Source of the DNA: Muricea muricata
Lineage: Eukaryota > Cnidaria > Anthozoa > Malacalcyonacea > Plexauridae
Length of the DNA: 64,000 nucleotides
Assembly: GCA_963855995.1 (NCBI GenBank)
Contig: OY979728.1
Coordinates: 3,148,330-3,212,329 of the forward strand
Direction of reading: 5' to 3'
The notes under the pieces were generated by a model that was not told the DNA's origin, made no database searches, and saw nothing but the letters and a program-made list of their open reading frames with translations. Numbering within the stretch: the stretch's first letter is position 1; each line of letters starts with the position of its first letter. The translations under genes were made by a program, and so were the position numbers. Shown piece after piece: positions 25,673 to 34,322 of the stretch.

Positions 25673-26235
25673 CTAAAAAATCCACAATGACAATGTTGGG
25701 AATGTCCAGCTATAAAGACACGAGAGCTATCAGCTGAGAAAAAGTCACTTGTGCCCCTTAGTTCTCTGATACAAAACATGATTCGCGAGATGGTTGCACA
25801 AGGTATAAAACTCAGAACAGTCCACCAGCACAACCAATCTAACATGCAGGCACGAATAACACTTGCTCATTCGATAGCTCTCATGTGGGGAAGGACAGAT
25901 AGAAGAATGGTTGGGAAACTCATTAGAAATATAATACAAATCATAATCTATGTTTTTGTCCGGGTTTATGCAGAAATAAGGTTCTTCATCGCCACGTGCC
26001 TCGCTTAGCAACCAATACAAACGTTTAGGAAAGGCTAAGCGCGACATGAACAATTTGGCAATACAAGAATTGCTCTTGGTGGATTTGGCAAACCACACGA
26101 CGAGAAACCATCTCTTCTATTAACTATGTTAAAAGATAAATAGCGGGAGCGAAAGTCAAATCTGAACCAGTATAAAACTAAAGTAGCAAGCGAAACATGA
26201 AGAAATAATATTTTCATCCACCATCAATGACTTAC

Positions 26236-26343
26236 CATGCTCAGGAAGAAATGAGCTTCAGCAAAAATAACAACGATCAGATTACCAACAGAAACTGTTA
26301 GCAACCATGCCGCCATTATGCAAGACTTCATACTTGGTGGAGA
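26236..26343 (-). CDS. SLC15A1/A2-like: SLC15 exon, SMKS...LLTVSVGNLIV
   Basis: 108 nt between cattttag and gtaag encode SPPSMKSCIMAAWLLTVSVG and the rest of the penultimate membrane helix, a highly conserved block in peptide transporters. Confidence 0.93.
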
Positions 26344-26821
26344 CTAAAATGTAGGAAATACTGGTTTCACTGTTAAGGCATCTGTGATCAAAGCATTTGC
26401 TCCCAGAACGTCAAAACGATCGCAATTTTTGAAGCCTTGGAAACGTATGATAAACTCAAACTATTAATTAAAACTTTCTGTGTTAACATCAGAAATTGTA
26501 CACGGGTAAAGTTTTAAATATTTTGCATAAAATCTTTCACACATTATAATTCATGAGGAAAACACAACTGTATGATAAAATTTCGTCCCAATTTACATAA
26601 CCTTTGATTTTCTCAGCTTTAAAGACAAAGCTAATTTTCAAAATCACTTTGTCAAAGGACTGATGATTAAGATAATGTCTTTAAGCTAACTACAACACTC
26701 GCAGTCCGTGATTTAGCGGTACTTATACTCATGGAAAAGGTACTGTATATGCCTCTGTGACACGAAACGGTATATGAAACTGCAAGAACTGCTGTAATAC
26801 TCGCTACAGTGCATAGCTTAC

Positions 26822-26953
26822 CTGAGAGTATGCAAACTCCAAGCCAGTGATTAAGAACATAACCTCTCCCGATGTCATGGCAAGGTACTAAGGAATTTGC
26901 CAAAACATTGACACTGTCTTTGGACCAACCTCGACATATCTCTCTAAGACAAG
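26822..26953 (-). CDS. SLC15A1/A2-like: SLC15 exon with premature TAG
   Basis: 132 nt between ctatttccag and gtaagc encode KTVSMFWQIP, then TAG (26,888-26,890), then YLAMTSGEVMFLITGLEFAY and SQ. The family has Gln where the TAG stands, and a C-to-T change of CAG explains it. The TAG also ends a possible splice acceptor (tttggcaaattccttag). Using it would drop 22 codons in frame and avoid the stop, at the cost of the first part of the helix. Confidence 0.9.
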
Positions 26954-27243
26954 CTGGAAATAGAGAAAAAGCAACAGAAGACGGCGTTAGCCAGCCCATA
27001 TAGTGTCCGTTGGACTTCCCATTTGAGACTACGTAAGGAAATTTCCTAATCACGTCATTCTGTCAGATAAATGTTCTTATTCTGTACAGATTTTGGACAA
27101 AGCAAAAATAGTCATCCTTGTTTCTGAAACCTTTTCACAGCAGACTGCCAAACTCCCCACTCTATTACTCTCTTAACTTACGTAAACTTCTACAATAAGT
27201 GCATTGCTTTTGAAAAAAATTCAAATGAAAATCTTCACTGTAC

Positions 27244-27303
27244 CTCGGGATTATCAGGAGTGGTAGGATTCCCCTGCACAATAACCGTGTACATCCCACT
27301 GTT
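27244..27303 (-). CDS. SLC15A1/A2-like: SLC15 exon, SGMYTVIV
   Basis: 60 nt between tttcag and gtacag encode NSGMYTVIVQGNPTTPDNPE, matching the (G)xxYT(I/V)xV strand at the end of the extracellular domain. Confidence 0.85.
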
Positions 27304-27699
27304 CTGAAATTCAATTTTTTCCTACAAATAGGAGCAAAGATGTTGGTACGCCTGCTTGCCGTGAACAAAGTAACTTCATAAATAGATTAATATTTCACCT
27401 TCAGTTTAACTTTATTATCACCATTCAAAACTTGCAAGTTATAACTGAAAAGAGGAAACATAATATGGAATCTAGTTGAACCGACACGAGGACTATTTTC
27501 AAGCAACTTTCAAGTAAAAATACACAAACCTTTTTGACTTAATTCTGAGATATTGAGTTGCATTCAATCGTGTTAAATTATAAATAGTAAAACTGTTATT
27601 GAGTTTGATATAGATATTCTAGGGATCACGGCTGCACCGGCGTGGAGAAATCTAAAAAAAACCATTTTTCTGTCAGTGTGTTTTCATTGGGTTGGGTAA

Positions 27700-28150
27700 T
27701 AAGAAATTTAGGTCAAATCAAGTGAAATCATTCCAATATGAATTGTTGAGTCTTCAGTTGGGATATTAGAAAGCACGGATTGCTTCAGATAAATCAAATC
27801 ATTTAGAAATGTTGCTAATCTTGTTGTTTTTGTTGTCGATAACAGACTCACAAGTTGTAATTGAAGTTGTAGTCTGTTCAAAAGCTGTTGACAAGTAGTG
27901 TTCGCAAAACAAGTTTTGGAACAAGCTTTTAAGAACTTGTAACAAGCTTGTTGGACTATCAGACTTGTTGAAAAGTTATTCCAGCAAGACTGACACAATC
28001 ATGAATGATATAACAATTTTTTTGTCAATCGAACTACAACAGACCTGTTCAGGTCTGGTTCAGACAAGCTCGTAAAACAGTTCTGATGTTTCCATCAAGC
28101 TTGTTACAAGTTGTCAGTAAGTTGTCTTAAGTTGTTGACGGTTTGTTGAC
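27700..28150. repeat. Dispersed 'caagcttgttggactatc' repeat in SLC15 intron
   Basis: A stretch rich in 'aacttgtaacaagcttgttg' and related words reaches nearly to the exon end at 28,183. A relative lies at about 49,440-49,600 in a PIK3C3 intron (gggactatcggacttgttac). Non-coding. Confidence 0.55.
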
Positions 28151-28182
28151 AGACTTGCTAAAAGTTGTGAGATCTTGTTTAC

Positions 28183-28521
28183 GAGTCCAGCATACTCCTT
28201 GTCAGACCCTAAGCTACGCTTATCCACGAACCCTTTTTTTGTGGTGACTCGCACAGTCACATACCTTACGCGTGATGTGCCGCTTTTAATCTTGTTTAAG
28301 AACCGTATTTTGAACTGTTTGCCCGTGAATTTCCCTTCGTAATTGGAGACGACAAACTCGAAGGATTTCCTAGAAGCAAGGGACAATTCGAATGACTCTT
28401 CTTTCTTGAAGTAGGCCAGCGTGGGCGACTGTGGACACTGATCAGCTTTAACTCGTACATCTTTCACATACGACGGAAGCACGAGATATTTGCTTGCCGG
28501 AGGGGAAGAAATATTGAACAC
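28183..28521 (-). CDS. SLC15A1/A2-like: SLC15 exon, extracellular domain part 2
   Basis: 339 nt (113 codons) between cctaaag and gtaaac. Beta-rich, hydrophilic sequence starting VFNISSPPASKYLVLPSY with an N-glycosylation-like NIS site, in the place of the animal-specific extracellular domain. The 3' border at gtaaac is inferred from phase. Confidence 0.75.
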
Positions 28522-28551
28522 CTTTAGGCGTATGGGTTAAGTCATAAACAA

Positions 28552-29093
28552 TTAAAGTGCTTATAAGTCCAAAATGGGTTATTGGTGATTCAGATAGAGC
28601 TAAAAAAGTTAGTTAGTAAGTTATGATTTAGTTTTTTTCGTTAAGCGTTTAGTTACGGAGATAACCGGGCTCAAAGAAGCCAGCTCGTTGAAAAAGTGAG
28701 CGCCTGCGGGAGACTGGATCCCAGGAACATGTTTATGTAGACTTGATGTACAATTACATAGTAATTTTATCTCGAAGCTCAAAGAAAGCTGTAGTATTAG
28801 AACACCCGTAAACAACGCATCTTTCAGGCATTTTTCCACAAAAAACTACGGTGACACATGCATTCGCAATAGAACCCTAGTGACTGTGAAAATTGGTTCC
28901 TGGGACCCAGGCCTCCAAGTGTAAAATTTGGATGTGCACTTTTTTTCCCAAATGTGGCCAAACTAGCACGTTTGACTGCATTTATCTCCACAACTAAACA
29001 CGCAACAAAAAAACTAAATTATAACTTACTAACTAACTTTTTTAGCTCTATTTGGATCACCAAAAACCCATTTTGGGTTTATAAGCACTTTAA
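28552..29093. mobile_element. MITE with about 80-bp TIRs in SLC15 intron
   Basis: ttaaagtgcttataagtcc at 28,552 is mirrored by ggtttataagcactttaa ending at 29,093; the pairing continues through the 'agctaaaaaagttagttag' stretch. The middle has a second inverted pair around a 'cccaggaacatg' / 'ggttcctgggaccc' core. Confidence 0.75.
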
Positions 29094-29589
29094 AGGAACA
29101 GAGTGGAAACGCGAGCAAAAGCACTATGACATCACGTACGATCTGGTACGCTTTACTTTGGAAGCCTGTAACCTCACTTTAAAAGTGTTTCAGGACTTTG
29201 TATTTTTTCTTCTTTTGGGTAGAAAAATCTAGAATCAACTCTGAGTGGTTGTTAAGTGCCGAGAAATAGTGTTGCTGCTCATATTGCTAAAGTTTTTCGA
29301 AAGCATTCAATTGTAATTTCAAACCTGATTACACGTCAATAAAGTCGATAGTTGCACAGACATTGCTGTTCTTGTTTAAAGCATGTAAATACAAAATCCT
29401 AGAATATACTTAAAGCGAAGTTACGGGCTTTCATTAGAAAATGCCTTATAGGGTGTCCTATTGGACAAAAGAAAGAGACAATGAACTTGTGAAGAGATTG
29501 TATAATGCCACCTGACATTGACACTCCTATGGGAATCTGCAAGGAAGAATCTTTGCTGCGAAGCTGTCTAATTGCTTCTTTATCCTTAC

Positions 29590-29721
29590 TGATCTTTGTG
29601 GGATATTTAGGAGTAATGAAGGATACTGCGGGAATGTGACATTCAGTGAGCAACGAGCTGCATTGATAAGGCGTAGATTTGATTCTCCGGAAGGCGGGCG
29701 AGGAACTCTGAAAGCTGTGAC
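29590..29721 (-). CDS. SLC15A1/A2-like: SLC15 exon, extracellular domain part 1
   Basis: 132 nt (44 codons, phase 0) between tttccag and gtaagg. Assigned by phase, splice sites and position, since the extracellular domain is poorly conserved. A palindromic MITE begins 36 bp upstream of its acceptor. Confidence 0.72.
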
Positions 29722-29756
29722 CTGGAAACACATTGAGAAGATTGAGGTCAAGTCAC

Positions 29757-30145
29757 AATGGACCATTCCCCAATCAGACAAACTTTTAAATTCGAAAACA
29801 ATTTTAGCACAGTTGGAAAGAGCTTCCTAAGTTTAGTGAAATTATCAAGTTTAGTTGTAAAATATTGAAAAATGTCGAAAATATAGTAATGTAAATTTTG
29901 CGAATTTTGTATACTTTTGTATTACGCGGGAAAAAGCGTTACCACATTTCCACACAGTGGTAACGCTTTTCCGCGCGTAATACAAAAGTATACAAAATTC
30001 GCAAACTTTAAAGGGCTATATTTTCGACATTTTACAATGTTTTACAACCAAACTTTACAATTTCACTAAATTTAGAAAGCTCTTTCCAACTGTGCTAAAA
30101 TTGTTTTCGGATTTAAAAGTTTGTTTAATTGGGGAATGGTCCATT
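29757..30145. mobile_element. Palindromic MITE next to an SLC15 exon
   Basis: A 389-bp near-complete palindrome starts aatggaccattccccaat and ends ggggaatggtccatt. The centre is gcgttaccacatttccacac followed by its complement. It lies 36 bp upstream of the acceptor of the exon at 29,590-29,721, so it borders the branch-point region. Confidence 0.8.
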
Positions 30146-30277
30146 AAACAACTGATTAGCTCAAGTCAAACGATGAAAATTCCTATTTACTCTCTTCATT
30201 AAATCCACCGGAGCTTAAACGAACAACTAACTCAACTCGTCTTCAATCTTTTTAATATCCCATTTTCAATGACATAC

Positions 30278-30359
30278 CTGAATGTCCAGCTGAAGAAACG
30301 CTGCCAATAAGAAGGAAACACTGGCCAGAAACATACCAAAACACATCCTTTGCAACGGT
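30278..30359 (-). CDS. SLC15A1/A2-like: SLC15 exon, helix before extracellular domain
   Basis: 82 nt between ttctag and gtatgt encode PLQRMCFGMFLASVSFLLAA and FLQLDIQ, the helix that precedes the large extracellular domain. Confidence 0.9.
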
Positions 30360-30430
30360 CTAGAAAGAAATAGATCGGTAATTGGTGAGTGTAGCATTTG
30401 CGAACCAAAGATCACTTTAACCAACCTTAC

Positions 30431-30519
30431 CTTAAAGCAAATCCACATTTTCTCAAAATGGGATAAATGATTCTCTCGAAAATTGGAATCAACACCAGGA
30501 TAAAGATAGGATTAAGAGC
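30431..30519 (-). CDS. SLC15A1/A2-like: SLC15 exon, ALNPIF helix
   Basis: 89 nt between atttag and gtaagg encode ALNPIFILVLIPIFERIIYP and a following KCGFAL loop, a membrane helix of the family. It ends with two spare bases that pair with the one-base start of the next exon. Confidence 0.92.
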
Positions 30520-30689
30520 CTAAATATTTTAAAAATGGATTTAGATTAGTTTAAAATGGGTCCAGATTTGTTTAAAATGGATCTAAACTTGTTTAAAATG
30601 GATTTAGTTTTGATCGAATGTGTTGCGTTGTATAGCACATGCAAATATTTCTGATATTGAAAAAAAATCAGTATTTTTTGATGGCAGTA

Positions 30690-30840
30690 ATCGTTTGTCC
30701 TCAGACGCAAAAGACCTTCCGTGTACTATTAACTGCACTGTCTGCACTAGCAACGTTAGTGAAGTTAGTATTCAGGTAGTGAAAGAACCTATACCTTTCG
30801 TGTACTATTAACTGCACTACCTACACTGGCAACGTTAGTT
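30690..30840. repeat. Tandem repeat inside SLC15 intron
   Basis: Two copies of a block containing 'cgtgtactattaactgcact' and 'ggcaacgttagt' lie side by side. The 'agcaacgttagtg' core also occurs at about 2,690 and 12,065 in the 14-kb palindrome. The block occupies the interval where the missing PDQ-motif exon would be expected. Confidence 0.55.
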
Positions 30841-30965
30841 CAAAATTTAAATCATTATTCATTTGTTTAGAAATTTATCGTTTCCAATGCGACAAAGAGG
30901 GAAAAATATTTGCAAAGCTTGACCAAAGTGTAAGACCAGCTTCGCGAATCATCATTTCCACATAC

Positions 30966-31010
30966 AATGTGTCCATCCAAGAGCTCCGCTTGTAAAGTCC
31001 ACCTTGAACC
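30966..31010 (-). CDS. SLC15A1/A2-like: SLC15 exon, GSRWTLQA
   Basis: 45 nt between ttttcag and gtatgtgg encode GSRWTLQAELLDGHI, continuing the FDQQ|GSRW motif. The family continues with about ten residues ending in PDQ before the ALNP helix. No exon for that piece is visible between here and 30,520. Confidence 0.85.
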
Positions 31011-31084
31011 CTGAAAACAAGACGATTTAAAAAGCAATTAAATTTAATAATGAACAGGTTTTGATTGTTACGTTTCGAGCACAA

Positions 31085-31350
31085 TATTGCAGAAATATAT
31101 AGAGAATAATACATGGGTGCGCGGTAATACCAGATTTATTTCGAGTGTTGAACATGATATCACGTTCAACACGAGAAATAAACCTGATATTTCCAAACAC
31201 CCGTGTACCTTTATGTTTATTATATAAACTAATGGTTTTCCACCAGTATGAAATGTCCAGAAGCTATGATTGGTGATTGTTTGAAAAGCGATGATTTTCA
31301 CATGTGCCCGAAATTCGTATAAAGCACTGTACTGTATATAATAAAATAAG
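31085..31350. mobile_element. MITE in SLC15 intron
   Basis: A repeat with 'gaacatgatatcacgttcaa' in the middle and a 'gattgtttgaaaagcgatga' segment is found here and, in reverse orientation, at about 39,855-40,105. Non-coding; borders approximate. Confidence 0.6.
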
Positions 31351-31371
31351 GTATCGCGAATCATCCCTAAC

Positions 31372-31461
31372 CTGCTGGTCAAATAAAGTCCAGAATAATG
31401 GAAGAGGAAGAAACATGAACAGAACTCGAAGCAAAGCTTTCACATCAGATATCATTTCTCT
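31372..31461 (-). CDS. SLC15A1/A2-like: SLC15 exon, PLPLFWTLFDQQ
   Basis: 90 nt between ttccag and gttagg encode the helix LFMFLPLPLFWTLFDQQ, which corresponds to the conserved substrate-path helix of POT transporters. Confidence 0.92.
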
Positions 31462-31566
31462 CTGGAAAAAAGCAACACTTTTGTTTTGGAAATGTATCAG
31501 GGATTCACATGGTATAATTAAAAAAAACTTGACCGCAAAAACAAAGCGTTAACATCAGACACTAAC

Positions 31567-31650
31567 GCCATATTTATCCTCAGCCCAGTCCAACCAATGC
31601 TGCTTCCTGACACGGCGACCAACAGAACTGCAACGTCTTCGGGCTGCATG
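31567..31650 (-). CDS. SLC15A1/A2-like: SLC15 exon, HWLDWAEDKYG loop
   Basis: 84 nt between aactag and gttagt encode a basic cytoplasmic loop ending HWLDWAEDKYG, strongly typical of animal peptide transporters. The acceptor before CATGCAGCC was chosen because it keeps phase with the flanking exons. Confidence 0.88.
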
Positions 31651-31783
31651 CTAGTTGAAAAGTGCAGACGATAACCTGTGAAATTCCGATTTTAAAAGAC
31701 ACGAACAGAACTCATGCTGGTCTTCTAAAAGGCTTCGCTAAGATTTATTTTCGACTCATTTGCATGCGTGTTCATCTACTTAC

Positions 31784-31866
31784 AAAAATACACGATATTA
31801 CATTGACGACAACATTTCCAGTAGGAGGATTTTTCTTGTACCGCGGAGTCCCAGCGACAAATACAA
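31784..31866 (-). CDS. SLC15A1/A2-like: SLC15 exon, VFVAG helix end
   Basis: 83 nt between ttttag and gtaagt encode VFVAGTPRYKKNPPTGNVVV and then NVISCIF. This matches the family's helix end and the basic loop with a PTGN/PQGN motif. Confidence 0.88.
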
Positions 31867-32323
31867 CTAAAAGGAAATTATTATATATTGATGTTACTGA
31901 CAGTAGTAAAAATTTCTTGGCTAGGCAATTGACATGAATGCATAGAATACTGTAAATACGACAATACATAATACAGAAAGGCTTAGATGTGCTTAGTACG
32001 TTAAAAGCTCACAACTTGGCAATAAGATAAATTCGTAAAACGTGGGCCTTAATGCTGTTTTTATATGTTACTACAAGTTTCTCCTAACAACTTTGGACAC
32101 ATTGCAGAAGCCGTTGCACGGAGCTCATACCATATTGTTTGGCCCATACCGTATTGCAGTAAGTTTCCAAAAGGTTACCAGTGAAAAGTTTGGACCAAAT
32201 GGAGGATGAACAATAAGAATACTGTACATCCTGTTGTCAAGTTAATGGGGCAATGCTTCAGGTCTGAAAAATGTGTGTTCATTTACTAGCACTATGTTCA
32301 TCTTAACAATTATGATATCGTAC

Positions 32324-32367
32324 TTATTACAATGATCATCAAAGCTGCTGGAACACCAAATGCCAAA
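32324..32367 (-). CDS. SLC15A1/A2-like: SLC15 exon, LAFGVPAALM helix
   Basis: This is the most 5' exon found, 44 nt, between ctacag and gtacga. It encodes LAFGVPAALMIIVI, a membrane helix typical of the family, and splices with one spare base into the next exon. The codon that opens it needs two bases from an upstream exon that I cannot find. Confidence 0.8.
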
Positions 32368-32540
32368 CTGTAGCAATTGTTGATATATGGAAATCAGTAT
32401 GTATAAATGGGGACATGTGTTGACATTAGTATATATATTAGCAGGTTACGTAATGCTGAAGGCGGACACGTGATCGGACGTTCGTTGTACGTTGTTATGT
32501 TGAACAAAAGGTGTATTATATTTTTAGAGATAATCTAATC

Positions 32541-32770
32541 TTCGCGCCTCGCGCCTTTTCTTCGCGCCTCGCGCCTTTTTTCGCGCCTTTTTTTCGCGCC
32601 TTTTTTTCGCGCCTTTTTTTCGCGCCTTTTTTTCGCGCCTTTTTTTCGCGCCTTTTTTCGCGCCTTACTTTTCATGCTTTTTTTTTCGTGCCTTTTTTCT
32701 GCCGTTTTTCCCGCGCCTTATTCCCGGCCTCGCGTTTTTTTCGCTAAAAGTTCATTAAATTATTCTTAAA
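32541..32770 (+). repeat. Left CGCGCC/T-tract array
   Basis: About fifteen units of cgcgcctttttt with small variations, ending in a unique stretch that pairs with 41,899-41,925. The reading frame through it is compositional. Confidence 0.8.
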
Positions 32771-33165
32771 AATTGCCATCATCATCTTTTAATGTATAGG
32801 GAGAAAGAAACTTGCTAAACAAGTGACTCTACTATTATTCATTAACTGGAACGATAACTCGGCAATAAAGCCGTTTTTTCACTGGCAAATTTTTGTCGCG
32901 CAAGTCTTCTATCTTATAAGCTCTCAACTAGGACAAATTAGATTCTTAATTAATAGTTCATTTCAATTTGAGTAGAACCGTACACATGTCACATCGCGCG
33001 AAAGTAATCGCCAGCAAAAAATCGGCTTATGAATACTGTGTATTACTTATGAATACTGTCCAATGTCATATGTCATTAGTCAAATGTCTGAAAATAACAT
33101 AGAATAAATAAGTACAAAATTAGGGGGGGGGTTACCCCTGATTAATTAAAGTCTGATTATGAACA

Positions 33166-33775
33166 GTTATATGATTATTTTGTTTCAAATAATTTGCTAT
33201 CCGATCATCAATTTGGTTTTAGACAGTTTCACTCCACAGCATCAACCCTTTTAGATAGCACAAATGAGTGGCTTAGTTAATATGGACCGTTGTGAAATTA
33301 ATATTGCAGTATTTCTAGACTTACAAAAAGCTTTTGATACGATAAATCACGATATTCTTTTAAAGAAACTTGAAAGGTATGGCATGGGATCACCAGTGTT
33401 GAATCTTTTAAGAAATTACCTAACAGACAGAACTTAGATGTGCTCAGTAAATGGCGTATTGTCCTGTTCAAAAACAGTTGCGTGTAGTGTTCCTCAAGGC
33501 TCGACTTGGTCCACTTCTATTCTTAATTTACATAAACGATTTACCAGGTAGTTTGGAGTTTTCGTCGGCAAGAATGTTTGCTGATGATACTACATTAACT
33601 GCCTCTGGTGAATCAGTTCTAGATGCTGAGGTGGCCATCAATCATGACCTTGCAAATATCAAACAATGTCTCTCAGCAAATAAATTATCACTAAATCTTG
33701 TCAAAACTGAGTATTTATTAATCGGATCAAGGCATAACATAAATAACTTATTTCATGCTCCCAAAGTGCATGTTG
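33166..33775 (+). pseudogene. Non-LTR retrotransposon RT fragment, copy A
   Basis: Broken frames encode SDHQFGFRQFHST, FLDLQKAFDTINHDILLKKL, GPLLFLIYINDLPGS and the catalytic FADDTTL, the order of a Jockey/CR1-type reverse transcriptase. There are frameshifts near 33,275 and 33,495 and a stop near 33,435. The copy ends abruptly at 33,775, where the foldback element begins. Confidence 0.88.
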
Positions 33776-34079
33776 TAGTACTCACTCTTAAGCGCTTAAG
33801 ATAATATTCTCCCTCTCCAAAATGCATGGTTACATAAATGTAGTTGTATACAAGACCGAATTTTGGGAGAGGTGCGCGCCTCCTCTGGGAATAGGAGAGG
33901 TGCACACCTCCCCAAAAAAACCCCCACATTCCCTTACAATTTCTCCAAAATCTGGCCTTGGTTATATGTTAACTCGGTTTTTGCATGCATGCCACTTGAT
34001 TTCTTATCTTTACTTCAAAGTTCAAATGGTCATTGTGGCCATGCATGTGTCTTTAGTATTGGAAAATGTTATTATAAGG

Positions 34080-34322
34080 ATTGAAATTATTGTTTTCAGA
34101 GATTTTATGACTTTGGTTAAATAGGAACAAATTTTGTCATTGTTTAACCAAGCCTATTATTACACGAATTATTATGTATTTAGTATTACGAATTATTGTG
34201 TCTTTAGTGTTGGAAAATGTTATTATAACGGCTGCTGTATTGTTTTCAGAGATTTTATGAGTTTGGTTAAACATGATCAAATTTTTTCATTATTTAACCA
34301 AGCCTATTATTACACGAATTAT
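34080..34322 (+). repeat. Forward-oriented part of the 127-bp array
   Basis: About two units run opposite to the rest of the array, with 'tgtctttagtgttggaaaat' on the plus strand. Orientation switches at about 34,322 within 'cacgaattattgatcatg'. Confidence 0.7.

Larger units (their letters stand above)
25511..32367 (-). pseudogene. SLC15A1/A2-like: Oligopeptide transporter SLC15/POT family, 5'-incomplete with an in-frame stop
   Basis: Thirteen exons with GT-AG borders and matching phases join to about 483 codons of a proton-coupled di/tripeptide symporter of the plasma membrane. Order on the minus strand: 32,324-32,367; 31,784-31,866; 31,567-31,650; 31,372-31,461; 30,966-31,010; 30,431-30,519; 30,278-30,359; 29,590-29,721; 28,183-28,521; 27,244-27,303; 26,822-26,953; 26,236-26,343; 25,511-25,672. 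Landmarks are LAFGVPAALM, FDQQGSRWTLQA, ALNPIF, SGEVMFLITGLEFAYSQ and a C-terminal membrane helix. The family has 12 membrane helices and about 700 residues, so roughly the first third is missing. A TAG replaces the expected Gln of the WQIPQY motif at 26,888-26,890, and a short segment with the family's PDQ motif is not found. It may be a decaying pseudogene, or a functional gene with unseen exons. Confidence 0.88.

Noticed and set aside
27708-27998. 96-codon minus-strand frame in an SLC15 intron
   Set aside because: It falls in a dispersed repeat with relatives elsewhere and does not fit the phase or motifs of the transporter.
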